From Ornithoclostridium faecigallinarum (GTDB lineage Bacteria > Bacillota > Clostridia > Christensenellales > UBA3700): 43,550 nucleotides of DNA. The first letter of the stretch is position 1; each line of letters starts with the position of its first letter. Shown one piece after another: positions 1 through 7,048 of the stretch. A model generated the notes under the pieces. That model was given only the letters and a program-made list of their open reading frames with translations. It was not told the origin of the DNA and ran no database searches. A program made the translations under genes and the position numbers. The stretch is taken from positions 1-43,550 of the forward strand of contig DVOI01000057.1 in assembly GCA_018713665.1 (NCBI GenBank), read 5' to 3'.

Positions 1-611
1 GAGATGATTGTGATGATGCTTGCCATAGTAGCGTCGCGCGTGACAAACGAACAGATAAACACCGAAAACAACACGCCGGCTATTGTCGCATACGCGAGCA
101 CTCCGACAAGAGTCAATACGGACACGAACGAGATAATCAGCTCACCGAGCGCCGCCAAATAGATGAAACACGCCAGCAAGAAGATGAGACAGACAACGAA
201 CGTGATGATGAAGTTCGCCAAAAAATAGCTGGTAATCAAAATCGGCGACGACACGGGCGACGACGCAAAGTCGCGGTTGATGCCGTTCTCCTTGTCGTTG
301 ACGGTGATTGTGTTGATCTGAATGGACACGGTAATCGTGCACATCGCGACGATGCCGCTGAGCATCCACGAGTCAATCAACGTGTGAATGTAATTCGCGA
401 GAGTGGCATCTTCGAGGCTCAAGCCGTATTCGGCGAGTATGGGCTCGATGGTCATCAATTCGAGATCTCTCAAAAAGAAGATGTAGATCACAAAGATGAT
501 GAACGGCACCATGAGCGTGAAAAACACGCGTACGCGGTTGTTTACAAATACGAGCAAATGTCTCTTTGTGAGGCTGAAAAGCTGTTCGCCGTAGTTGGTC
601 TTTTTCTTCAT
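1..611 (-). CDS. ABC-2 type transporter permease, partial (3' end outside window)
   Basis: Reading from the ATG at 611 down to base 1 is open for 203 codons, so the C-terminus is missing. The protein starts with a short basic cytoplasmic stretch (MKKKTNYGEQ), then a hydrophobic segment around residues 31-50, a soluble loop, and several further membrane segments from about residue 90 onward. This is the layout of ABC-2 family permeases, which form the membrane channel of drug, polysaccharide or antibiotic exporters. The start overlaps the stop of the upstream ATPase gene in an ATGA, with GGAGG just upstream, so the two are translationally coupled. Substrate unknown; the glycosyltransferase at the head of the operon hints at a glycan or surface-polymer role, but that is inference. 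Confidence 0.8.
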   Translation of the reverse strand, partial: MKKKTNYGEQLFSLTKRHLLVFVNNRVRVFFTLMVPFIIFVIYIFFLRDLELMTIEPILAEYGLSLEDATLANYIHTLIDSWMLSGIVAMCTITVSIQINTITVNDKENGINRDFASSPVSSPILITSYFLANFIITFVVCLIFLLACFIYLAALGELIISFVSVLTLVGVLAYATIAGVLFSVFICSFVTRDATMASIITII

Positions 612-1552
612 CTGCCCTCCTCCGGATCCATATCTTTGCGCCCCGTCACATTGAGGAAAACGTCGTCCATCGTCCCCTTGAGAATCTCGACGTCGCCGGT
701 GAATTGCGGAAACTCGTTCATGATTGCGCGAGCGGCGTCCGTGCCGTCGATATTGACGCGATACGCGCCGCGCTCTTCGTCGTAAGCAAACACAAAACCG
801 CGCTCTTCAAGCGCCTTTTCAAACTCCGCGCTGCGCGCGACATAGCTGACGAGCGAGTCGGACGCATACGCGTTTTTCAACTCGTTGGGCGTGCCACGCG
901 CGATGATTTTGCCCTTGTCCATGATGACCACGTCGGAGGCGAGCTCCGCCTCTTCCAAATAGTGCGTCGTCAAGAAGACGGTCATCCCGGCTTCCGCCCT
1001 GATTTTGTCAATCAACGCCCAGACTATGCGGCGATTTTTGGGATCGAGACCTGTGGTCGGCTCGTCGAGAATGAGCAGCTTGGGCATGTGCACCATCGCC
1101 CTCGCTATATCGACGCGGCGCATCTGTCCTCCCGACAGATTTTTGACCGGGCGCTTGAGAATGGGCTCAAGCTCCAACAGCTTGATGATTGCGTCGATAT
1201 TTTCCTTTTTCTCGCGCTTGCCGAGTCCGTAAAACGCCGTTCGTATCTCCAAGTTTTGAAGCACGGTCAAATCTCTGTCCAGCACCGAGCTCTGGAAGAC
1301 AATGCCTATGTTCCTCTTGATTTCGATTGCGTCCTTGTCAAGGTCGAGCCCCTCGACGAGAATGCTTCCGCCGTCCTTGTCGAGAATGGAACATATGATG
1401 TTGATTGTCGTCGACTTGCCTGCGCCGTTTACGCCGAGAAAAGCAAAAAGGCTCCCCTTCTTCACATCGAAAGAGATGCCGTCCACAGCCTTGACGTCGC
1501 CGTACGACTTATAAAGATTTTTTATCTGAAGTGCATAGACCGGTTCGCTCAT
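608..1552 (-). CDS. ABC transporter ATP-binding protein (DrrA/CcmA type)
   Basis: 314 residues. Walker A is GVNGAGKSTT at residues 40-49, the signature LSGGQ is at 139-143, Walker B LLILDEP is at about 159-165, and the H-loop is TTHYLEEAE. The roughly 80 residues after the nucleotide-binding domain form the C-terminal extension typical of DrrA-like ATPases that pair with ABC-2 permeases. It should energise export through the permease encoded directly downstream (4-bp ATGA overlap). The start overlaps the stop of the upstream glycosyltransferase gene by another 4 bp, so all three genes form one coupled operon. The exported substrate cannot be read from the sequence. Confidence 0.92.
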   Translation of the reverse strand: MSEPVYALQIKNLYKSYGDVKAVDGISFDVKKGSLFAFLGVNGAGKSTTINIICSILDKDGGSILVEGLDLDKDAIEIKRNIGIVFQSSVLDRDLTVLQNLEIRTAFYGLGKREKKENIDAIIKLLELEPILKRPVKNLSGGQMRRVDIARAMVHMPKLLILDEPTTGLDPKNRRIVWALIDKIRAEAGMTVFLTTHYLEEAELASDVVIMDKGKIIARGTPNELKNAYASDSLVSYVARSAEFEKALEERGFVFAYDEERGAYRVNIDGTDAARAIMNEFPQFTGDVEILKGTMDDVFLNVTGRKDMDPEEGR

Positions 1553-2385
1553 TTGATAATCTCCGGATATTTCTCCGCCAGCTCGTCGTATCGCGCGTAT
1601 ATGACGTCGAAGGCATGTGTCTTCATCTTGTTGTGTACCGCATCGCGGTCTGTCTGTTTGAAGTTGTCAATCCTCAGCAACAACCCGTAACGCTTGATTC
1701 TGCGGCAAAGATGCTTGATTACCGTGTCGTCGCGTATGTCGCGCTGTTCGTTGAACCGGCGCGGCAAAAGGAGCTTCGCGGTCGCATACTTGTTGAGCGC
1801 GGTCTGGTCGGGCATAATCATCTTGCGGTTTTTGACCATCTTCCTGCACTTGGCGAGCAAGCCCGTCTCGCTGCAGCGCTTGAGGTTGAGGCTCATGACA
1901 CCGGAATTGAAATAGCTCGGCTTGAGCATCTTGGACAACACCACGTCCTTGACCGCCGCAAACTCTACGCCCTCGATGTCGACGTCCCACATCGGAGAGA
2001 TGTCGCCGACAAACATTGTGTCCGTATCGAGATAGATTACCTTTTCGGGCATGTCGTCGACCACGTCGAACAGCAACCGAAATTGTGCATACGGGGTATA
2101 GTGCCCCTTATCGTTTTTGCCGCCGTAAAGACTGGCGCGATATTGCGCCTCGACATCGACAATCACGGCGTCGCTGTCCGCATTCCTATCCTTGAGCGCC
2201 TCGCGCAGCACCGCGCACATCCTCTCGTCAATCGGGATGAATCTCTCGTCCAAATCGGTCAAATCGGCGGTGACAAGCCTCACTTTGATTGCCCTGTCGC
2301 AATGTTCCGCCATCGACATCGCCGACAACAATATTTGCGGAAATGCCTTGGCGTTGCCGCAATAACATACCTCGATCCCGTTCAT
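1549..2385 (-). CDS. Glycosyltransferase, family 8-like
   Basis: 278 residues. The N-terminal beta strand (EVCYCGNAKAF) followed by LLSAMSMAEHC resembles the GT8 opening, where many members read V..D..Y...L..S..S. A DxD metal/nucleotide-sugar motif occurs as YLDTDTMFVGD at residues 119-127. Later come FNSGVMSLNL and an MPDQTALN segment, both standard GT8 landmarks. GT8 enzymes are retaining transferases that use UDP-glucose or UDP-galactose, often on lipopolysaccharide or surface polymers. First gene of a three-gene operon with the ABC exporter, behind a consensus promoter at 2454-2482. Acceptor and donor are unknown. Confidence 0.82.
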   Translation of the reverse strand: MNGIEVCYCGNAKAFPQILLSAMSMAEHCDRAIKVRLVTADLTDLDERFIPIDERMCAVLREALKDRNADSDAVIVDVEAQYRASLYGGKNDKGHYTPYAQFRLLFDVVDDMPEKVIYLDTDTMFVGDISPMWDVDIEGVEFAAVKDVVLSKMLKPSYFNSGVMSLNLKRCSETGLLAKCRKMVKNRKMIMPDQTALNKYATAKLLLPRRFNEQRDIRDDTVIKHLCRRIKRYGLLLRIDNFKQTDRDAVHNKMKTHAFDVIYARYDELAEKYPEIIK

Positions 2386-2453
2386 ACCTTCCTCCCATGT
2401 CTGCGCGCCGTATTGTAATATCTTTACCCTTTTTCACGCGCATTACTCGATTT

Positions 2454-2482
2454 ATTATACTTTATAATAAAGTCTTTGTCAA
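2454..2482 (-). promoter_or_regulatory. Consensus sigma-A promoter of the glycosyltransferase/ABC operon
   Basis: On the minus strand TTGACA, 17 bases, TATAAT: a perfect housekeeping promoter. Transcription would start near 2447, leaving a leader of about 60 bases before the ATG at 2385. GGAGG lies just upstream of that ATG. The spacer and -10 are very A+T-rich. Confidence 0.85.
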
Positions 2483-2517
2483 TGATTGGCGTCCATTTTG
2501 CGCTCGCGCCGTGCGCG

Positions 2518-3168
2518 TCAGACTTCACGGGCAAGCGCTATCTTTTTGCCGTCGACGCGCACCAGGCCGTCGTCCGTCAGCCGCTTTAATTCCCTGACCA
2601 TCGCACTGCGGTCGACGCACAGATACTCGGCGAGCCGCGTATGCGACATCGGCAGCGTGAACTCGCCGCCCCTGCGCGCGCTCTCAAGGCGGAAATAGTA
2701 CATCAGCTTCTCGCGCGTCGTGCGCCTCGACAGCAATTGTATCCTCTCGCCGAGCGACAGCGTCTTTTTCGCCATCAGCTCGAACAGATTGGCGACCAGG
2801 CGGCTGTGATGCTCGCACGCCTTTTCGCACCGCTTGGTAATCTGATCGTATTTGAGAAAGACGACGTCGCAGTCTTCGTCGCATATGAGTTTGACATAGT
2901 CGCCGCCGTCGCCGAAGCACAACACCTCGCCGAATATATCGCCCTCCTCGACCTCTTCGAGCAACGTCTCGTTGCCGCTCTCGTCTATGCGAATCATCGA
3001 CGCCCTGCCCGTGCGCATAATTCCCACGCGCCGCTTGGGGTCGTCCGAATAGTCGCATACGACCTCGCCGGCGCGGAACGAATCGAACTCCGCGCCGAAA
3101 CACACCAGCATATCCGTACACGACGCCGCGCTTATGCCGTCAAACAACTCAATTTGCGAAAAATCCAT
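2518..3168 (-). CDS. Crp/Fnr family transcriptional regulator
   Basis: 216 residues from the ATG at 3168, preceded by GGAG at good spacing. The frame is open far upstream, but that part is antisense to the flavodiiron gene and is not coding. The N-terminal half has the cyclic-nucleotide-binding beta-roll pattern (MRTGRASMIRID...GDIFGEVLCF). The C-terminal part has a winged helix with TRLAEYLCVDRSAMVRELKRL as recognition helix region. It is cysteine-rich (Cys17, 23, 38 and later ones) but I do not see a clear Fnr [4Fe-4S] signature, so the ligand is unknown. It faces the glycyl-radical-domain gene and the flavodiiron gene across a perfect inverted repeat, which suggests an oxygen or nitrosative stress role and autoregulation. 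Confidence 0.85.
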   Translation of the reverse strand: MDFSQIELFDGISAASCTDMLVCFGAEFDSFRAGEVVCDYSDDPKRRVGIMRTGRASMIRIDESGNETLLEEVEEGDIFGEVLCFGDGGDYVKLICDEDCDVVFLKYDQITKRCEKACEHHSRLVANLFELMAKKTLSLGERIQLLSRRTTREKLMYYFRLESARRGGEFTLPMSHTRLAEYLCVDRSAMVRELKRLTDDGLVRVDGKKIALAREV

Positions 3169-3182
3169 TTTTTTCTCCGTTT

Positions 3183-3198
3183 TGTTGCATTTGCAACA
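3183..3198. promoter_or_regulatory. Palindromic operator, likely Crp/Fnr-type site
   Basis: Perfect inverted repeat TGTTGCA-TT-TGCAACA in the gap between the divergent Crp/Fnr-like gene and the small glycyl-radical-domain gene. A dyad of this size suits a dimeric regulator of this family, though the letters differ from the E. coli CRP and FNR consensus. Its centre is about 42 bases upstream of the start expected from a TATATT -10 at 3221-3226 on the plus strand, the usual class II activation distance. Confidence 0.6.
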
Positions 3199-3216
3199 GA
3201 TACCTGCGTCAATAAT

Positions 3217-3245
3217 ATGATATATTAGTTTTGTAAATAAGTAAA
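3217..3245 (-). promoter_or_regulatory. Probable promoter of the Crp/Fnr-like gene
   Basis: Minus strand TTTACT, 17 bases, TATCAT. The predicted start near 3210 puts the palindrome at 3183-3198 downstream of the start site, where binding would repress the regulator's own gene. Prediction by eye only. Confidence 0.5.
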
Positions 3246-3276
3246 GCGTTTGAACGCGCTTTCGGGAGGTAACATC

Positions 3277-3543
3277 ATGATTGACGTAACAGTTCAAAAC
3301 GGGACAATCGATCAAAAGGAGATTGACGCCTATATCGCATACGGCCGCAAGAAGTACCCCGGCAAGAGCATCATCGCGATGGATGTGACCTTGGACGGCG
3401 ACTTTGTCGACCTCAAGTACCAATTCTCGCCCCAGCCGTTTGAGCGCATCCGCCGTATCACCGGCTATCTCGTCGGCACCCTCGACCGCTTCAACGACGC
3501 CAAGCGCGCCGAAGAGAGAGACCGCGTAAAGCACGGAGTTTGA
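3277..3543 (+). CDS. Stand-alone class III ribonucleotide reductase (NrdD) glycyl-radical-like domain protein
   Basis: 88 residues from the ATG at 3277, preceded by GGGAGG; the upstream in-frame ATG at 3250 has no ribosome site. Residues 57-86 (RIRRITGYLVGTLDRFN, then a charged tail ending DRVKH) match the C-terminal glycyl-radical loop of anaerobic ribonucleotide reductase NrdD, with Gly63 in the RxxGYL position of the radical glycine. The N-terminal half has no cysteines and no catalytic barrel. NrdD reduces ribonucleotides in anaerobes and its glycyl radical is destroyed by oxygen. A small separate copy suggests a repair or accessory part, as GrcA/YfiD is for pyruvate formate-lyase; this role is inference. 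It sits between a Crp/Fnr-like regulator and a flavodiiron protein. Confidence 0.7.
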   Translation: MIDVTVQNGTIDQKEIDAYIAYGRKKYPGKSIIAMDVTLDGDFVDLKYQFSPQPFERIRRITGYLVGTLDRFNDAKRAEERDRVKHGV

Positions 3544-3555
3544 TTCAATCGGATT

Positions 3556-3589
3556 GCCGCCGTGCAAACGTTTTGCGCGGCGGCATTTT
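3556..3589 (+). terminator. Intrinsic terminator after the glycyl-radical-domain gene
   Basis: GCCGCCGTGCAAA pairs with TTTGCGCGGCGGC (about 13 bp with one G-T pair, tiny loop), followed by ATTTTT. A -10-like TACAAT at 3595-3600 just after it may belong to a separate promoter for the flavodiiron gene. Confidence 0.8.
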
Positions 3590-3627
3590 TGTGTTACAAT
3601 ATAGACGAAAACCTTTCGGAGGGACAT

Positions 3628-4833
3628 ATGGCAGCCATCAAGATCACAGACAACGTGTTCAGCGTCGGAGTTCAAAATCCCGACCTCGAGATCTTCGACA
3701 TCGTGATGCCGACTCGTTTTGGCACAAGTTACAACTCTTTCCTTGTCAAGGGCGAGACAAAGACCGCTCTTGTCGAGACGAGCCATGCGGAATTCTTTGA
3801 CGACTACAAGGCGAACATCGCCGAGGTCGCCGACCCCGCAAGCATTGACTACATCGTCGTCAACCACACCGAGCCCGACCACTCGGGCGCGCTCGCCGCT
3901 CTGCTCGGCGCGTGTCCGAAAGCGCAGATTGTCTGTACCGCGGTCGCGGCGAACTATCTCAAAAACATCACAAACCGCGCCGATCTCAACGTGCGCGTCG
4001 TCAAGGAGGGCGAAACGCTCGACCTCGGCGGACTCACGCTCAAATTCATCGTCGCGCCGCTGCTGCATTGGCCCGACACGATGATGACCTATTGCCCCGA
4101 AGAGAAGGTCCTCTTCCCGTGCGACTTCCTCGGCGCGCACTACTCGTTCGCTCCGATGTTCGACGCAAAGGTACGAAACCTCGACGACTATCGCAGCGCG
4201 TTCAAGGACTACTATGACGCGATTTTCGGTCCGTTCAAGCCGTTTGTGCTCGCAGGACTTGCAAAGATCTCCGCGCTTGACATCAAGTATGTCTGCAACA
4301 GCCACGGCCCCGTGCTGACCAAGGCGGGTCAACTCGACTATGCGATTCAAAAATACCGCGAGTGGAGCGCCCCCGTCAAGAGCGCGGTCAAGCGCGTGCC
4401 GGTGTTTTATTGCTCGGCGTACGGCTGCACCGCCGCCCTCGCCGCAAAGATACGCGACGGCGTGCTGTCCGTGCTGCCTTCGGCGGAATGCAAGACCTAC
4501 AACATCATCGACTTCGACCTCGCGACGCTCGCCGCCGAACTCAACGGCAGCAATGCCTTTGCAATCGGCTCGCCGACGCTCAACGCCGACGCGGTGCCGC
4601 CGGTGTGGAATTTGATCGCCTCGATTGACGCGATCAACATCAAGAAGCGCCCGGTCGCGGTGTTCGGCTCGTACGGCTGGAGCGGCGAAGCGGTACCGGC
4701 GCTTGTCGCGCGCCTGACCGCACTCAAACTCAACGTGATCGGCGAAGGGCTCAAGGCGTGCTTCGTCCCGAGCGAAGCGGAACTCGCCAAGGCGTTCGAA
4801 CTCGGCGCAATGCTCGCACAAAGCATCGCCTGA
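3628..4833 (+). CDS. fprA: Flavodiiron protein (FprA family, O2/NO reductase)
   Basis: 401 residues from the ATG at 3628 with GGAGGG upstream; an earlier in-frame ATG at 3562 lies inside the terminator hairpin. The N-terminal metallo-beta-lactamase domain keeps the diiron ligands: H80-x-E82-x-D84-H85, H147, D166 and H226. From about residue 255 a flavodoxin domain follows (VFYCSAYGCT for FMN phosphate binding, GSPTLNADAVPP). These enzymes reduce O2 to water or NO to N2O in the cytoplasm with electrons from rubredoxin or F420-like donors. No rubredoxin domain is fused. Probably transcribed from its own weak promoter (TACAAT at 3595-3600) and closed by a hairpin at 4857-4885. Confidence 0.93.
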   Translation: MAAIKITDNVFSVGVQNPDLEIFDIVMPTRFGTSYNSFLVKGETKTALVETSHAEFFDDYKANIAEVADPASIDYIVVNHTEPDHSGALAALLGACPKAQIVCTAVAANYLKNITNRADLNVRVVKEGETLDLGGLTLKFIVAPLLHWPDTMMTYCPEEKVLFPCDFLGAHYSFAPMFDAKVRNLDDYRSAFKDYYDAIFGPFKPFVLAGLAKISALDIKYVCNSHGPVLTKAGQLDYAIQKYREWSAPVKSAVKRVPVFYCSAYGCTAALAAKIRDGVLSVLPSAECKTYNIIDFDLATLAAELNGSNAFAIGSPTLNADAVPPVWNLIASIDAINIKKRPVAVFGSYGWSGEAVPALVARLTALKLNVIGEGLKACFVPSEAELAKAFELGAMLAQSIA

Positions 4834-4856
4834 CCGAAACAGACTTACAGCAAAAA

Positions 4857-4885
4857 GCGGAGCGCAATCGCGCTCCGCCTTTGTC
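4857..4885. terminator. Terminator between convergent genes
   Basis: GCGGAGCG and CGCTCCGC form an 8-bp stem with a 6-base loop. It is flanked by an A-run on the left and a T-rich stretch on the right, so it could stop transcription from the flavodiiron gene and from the opposing lipoprotein gene. Confidence 0.7.
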
Positions 4886-4894
4886 TCTCTGCAG

Positions 4895-6811
4895 TCAAAT
4901 CTCAAGCCATATCGCAGGGACAATACCTGCCGATGCGTCTTTCATCTCTTTACCAATCGATAACGCTCCCGATGAACTAATCATGCGTGCAAATTCCGAT
5001 GAATACTGGTACGGGCTTCTGCTCCAATAATATCCGGAGCCTTTGTATACATTTTGATCAAGAAATACTCCTTTCGCCCTGGCATATTCGGACGCATCCA
5101 TATTCCGCGTATAATCAGCAAGCAATCCGGAATCGTTAAATCCGTACGCTTCGTTGGTCAATTCTTTCGTACTCAACAAAAACACCTTGTCGATTGTGTT
5201 TTCGCAAATGTACGGATTGTTTGCGGAGGTGGAATTGACGCCGTTGTTCACTTCGGTATCGATGACAAACTCGGACAACACCTCTCCGAAAGCGGCATTT
5301 GCGAACTCGTCGTTGAGCCAAGCTCTGACGTCGCTGTATTTATAGTTGTTGGCATAAGTCCCGTCGGGAGCGCCGTTGGACGAGGTGTAAAACTCATCGC
5401 CTTCTTTGTAATACGACGACTGATATGCGCCCGAATCTATAATGCCCTCGCTCAACAAGAACATCTTCCCGTCCTCTCGCGTGAGCACGCGCCATTTGAT
5501 CGGCTCAATTTTGAAATAGTAAGCCACGCCGTTCACAATCTCCGAGCCGTCGTCGAAGACATAGCCCGAGTTGTACGGCGATGCGACCACGCGTGCATAG
5601 CGCTCTCCGTCCGAGCCGATGTAATACCCGTCTTCACCGCCGTTGATTGTCACGTCCGCCGCCTTGAGAGACCTCGGATACTCTCCGAACAATATGTAAT
5701 CCCCGTCGATGGTGTATATCTGTTCCGTTTCCGAAATATGCGCGGTGGGCTCGTCGCCCCATTTGGCATACAACGTCACCGAACCGCTTTGGATGTCCAA
5801 GCTTTCTACTTTGTTCACAAATTGCGGCTCGCTGTACCACCCGAGAAACGGATAAGCGTTGTATTCGATCTTAAACGCTCCGCCGACGAGCGACGTATGC
5901 GAAATCATGACGTCCTTTTTGACTGCTTCCGCAAGCGCCAATCGCCCCTGTTCGTCGAACGATTCGACCGTGTAGCTTTGCGGATTGTTCTCTGCATTTT
6001 CGCCGCCGTTCAATTCGTAGACAATCGTATATTCAATTGGTTCCCATTGCGCCGTCAATGTCAAGTCGCCGGTACTGCCCTTGTCGATTTTTTCGATATA
6101 TCCCGACTGTGTCGACCAACCCAAAAACACATAGCCTTCGCGTTCTGCCGGCGACAATTCAATCTCGTCGAATATCGTATATTCTTTCGGATTGGCATGC
6201 TCCTCGTCGCTCGCTCCTCGGTATGTTATGCTGTATCTCGAGAGTTGCCATTGTGCGACAAAGGTCATGTCGCAGTCTGCGACGACATTTGCGCCGCTGT
6301 CATACATCTCGTCTCCGCTCTTCCAGCCCAGGAAAACATACCCCTCTCTGTTCGGTTGCGGCAATTCCGCTTGCTCTCCCTCGCGAACGACAGACTCTTG
6401 CAAAATGTCGTCGTATGCATAATCGAACGCAAACGCAAAAATATAAGTATCGCGATATACGGTCGCGACATACTCTTTGCTGTTTGTTCCGTCTTGAGAG
6501 GTGACGACAAGATAGAAAGTGTTTTCGCCGAGCTCAATTTTGACCTTCGACGCATCGAGCTCGTCCGTGTGAGCCGAGTCGCCGTATACGCGCAATGTCG
6601 CGCCGGTTGAGACTTGAATCATATAATCGAATTCCAAAATGTCCGTCTCTCTGTCCACTTGCGCGCTCAATTCGGTTCCGTTGACAACAAACAAGCCAGC
6701 CTCTTCGATCTCGCACTCGTCGTTTTTTGCCACTTCGCACGAAACCGCCGCTACGACAAGCAATGCAGTCAATATCAATATGGCTGCCACGATAACAATC
6801 TTCCTCTTCAT
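4895..6811 (-). CDS. InlB B-repeat and DUF6273 domain lipoprotein
   Basis: 638 residues from the ATG at 6811, with GGAGG five bases before it; the longer open frame starts inside the recombination site and is unlikely. A basic N-terminus and hydrophobic stretch end in a lipobox-like AVSC (Cys25), so it is probably a secreted lipoprotein. Residues about 30-120 are an Ig/cadherin-like region. Then come two or three Listeria-Bacteroides (InlB B) repeats with GYVFLGW and YPFLGW motifs. The C-terminal third, from DYILFGEYPRS to YYWSRSP and IVPAIWL, matches DUF6273. Surface adhesion or binding is a fair guess. The only good promoter nearby lies in an invertible segment that points the other way as sequenced, so the gene may be off. 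Composition looks more A+T-rich than its neighbours. Confidence 0.85.
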   Translation of the reverse strand: MKRKIVIVAAILILTALLVVAAVSCEVAKNDECEIEEAGLFVVNGTELSAQVDRETDILEFDYMIQVSTGATLRVYGDSAHTDELDASKVKIELGENTFYLVVTSQDGTNSKEYVATVYRDTYIFAFAFDYAYDDILQESVVREGEQAELPQPNREGYVFLGWKSGDEMYDSGANVVADCDMTFVAQWQLSRYSITYRGASDEEHANPKEYTIFDEIELSPAEREGYVFLGWSTQSGYIEKIDKGSTGDLTLTAQWEPIEYTIVYELNGGENAENNPQSYTVESFDEQGRLALAEAVKKDVMISHTSLVGGAFKIEYNAYPFLGWYSEPQFVNKVESLDIQSGSVTLYAKWGDEPTAHISETEQIYTIDGDYILFGEYPRSLKAADVTINGGEDGYYIGSDGERYARVVASPYNSGYVFDDGSEIVNGVAYYFKIEPIKWRVLTREDGKMFLLSEGIIDSGAYQSSYYKEGDEFYTSSNGAPDGTYANNYKYSDVRAWLNDEFANAAFGEVLSEFVIDTEVNNGVNSTSANNPYICENTIDKVFLLSTKELTNEAYGFNDSGLLADYTRNMDASEYARAKGVFLDQNVYKGSGYYWSRSPYQYSSEFARMISSSGALSIGKEMKDASAGIVPAIWLEI

Positions 6812-6826
6812 TTTTACCTCCAAAAC

Positions 6827-6852
6827 GTTCGGAAAAGTGTACTTTTTCAAAC
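6827..6852. repeat. Left recombination site of the invertible promoter (hix-like)
   Basis: A 26-bp dyad: half-site GTTCGGAAAAGT, core GT (6839-6840), half-site ACTTTTTCAAAC. Read outward from the core, the halves are ACTTTTCCGAAC and ACTTTTTCAAAC, 10 of 12 identical. Two 12-bp halves around an asymmetric 2-bp core is the architecture used by Hin/Gin-type serine invertases. The site lies 15 bp upstream of the lipoprotein start codon. Confidence 0.75.
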
Positions 6853-6954
6853 AAAACGCCTTGACAACCCGCCGGTTTTGAGTATAGAATATTAATAGTG
6901 AAAATGTGCTTGAGCGGCAGTAAAACCGTTAGGCAATAACACATTCATAAAAGT
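6841..6954. other. Predicted invertible DNA segment (phase-variable promoter)
   Basis: Segment between the two crossover cores. It carries one clear promoter, reading rightward at 6861-6890, and no gene. The flanks hold a Hin-like serine recombinase on the right and a surface lipoprotein on the left. Inversion would place the -35 near 6929-6934 and the -10 near 6905-6912 on the minus strand, giving a leader of about 85 bases before the lipoprotein ATG. The lipoprotein ribosome site lies outside the segment and would not change. No comparably good minus-strand promoter is visible in the present orientation. Confidence 0.7.
6861..6890 (+). promoter_or_regulatory. Sigma-A promoter inside the invertible segment
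   Basis: TTGACA at 6861-6866 and TATAGAAT at 6883-6890 (spacing 16 to TATAGA or 18 to TAGAAT). In this orientation transcription would start near 6897 and run through the right recombination site into the terminator at 6969-6996, giving an RNA of about 100 bases. Confidence 0.75.
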
Positions 6955-6968
6955 ACACTTATTTGAAC
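6943..6968. repeat. Right recombination site of the invertible promoter (hix-like)
   Basis: A 26-bp dyad: half-site ATTCATAAAAGT, core AC (6955-6956), half-site ACTTATTTGAAC; the halves agree at 9 of 12 positions. It contains a 12-bp exact inverted copy (6949-6960) of 6835-6846 in the left site. Its core AC is the complement of the left core GT, so the two sites are inverted with respect to each other and recombination would flip the segment between them. Confidence 0.75.
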
Positions 6969-6996
6969 GGAGACGAAATTTTCGCCTCTTTTTTTT
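6969..6996 (+). terminator. Terminator insulating the recombinase gene from the invertible promoter
   Basis: GGAGaCGAA pairs with TTCGcCTC(T), one mismatch, tight loop, followed by eight T residues (6989-6996). It begins one base after the right recombination site, so it lies on fixed DNA and stops rightward transcripts before the recombinase. Confidence 0.75.
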
Positions 6997-7048
6997 GTGC
7001 ACATCAACGGCTTCGCGCCTTACAATAATAAGAAAACGGAGCATCATC

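Noticed and set aside
3169..4923. N-terminal extension of the Crp/Fnr-like frame to 801 codons
   Set aside because: It runs antisense through the flavodiiron gene; the ATG at 3168 has a good ribosome site and begins the conserved domain.
6891..6990. Riboswitch ahead of the recombinase
   Set aside because: The region is accounted for by the right recombination site and a simple terminator; no known riboswitch core could be recognised.
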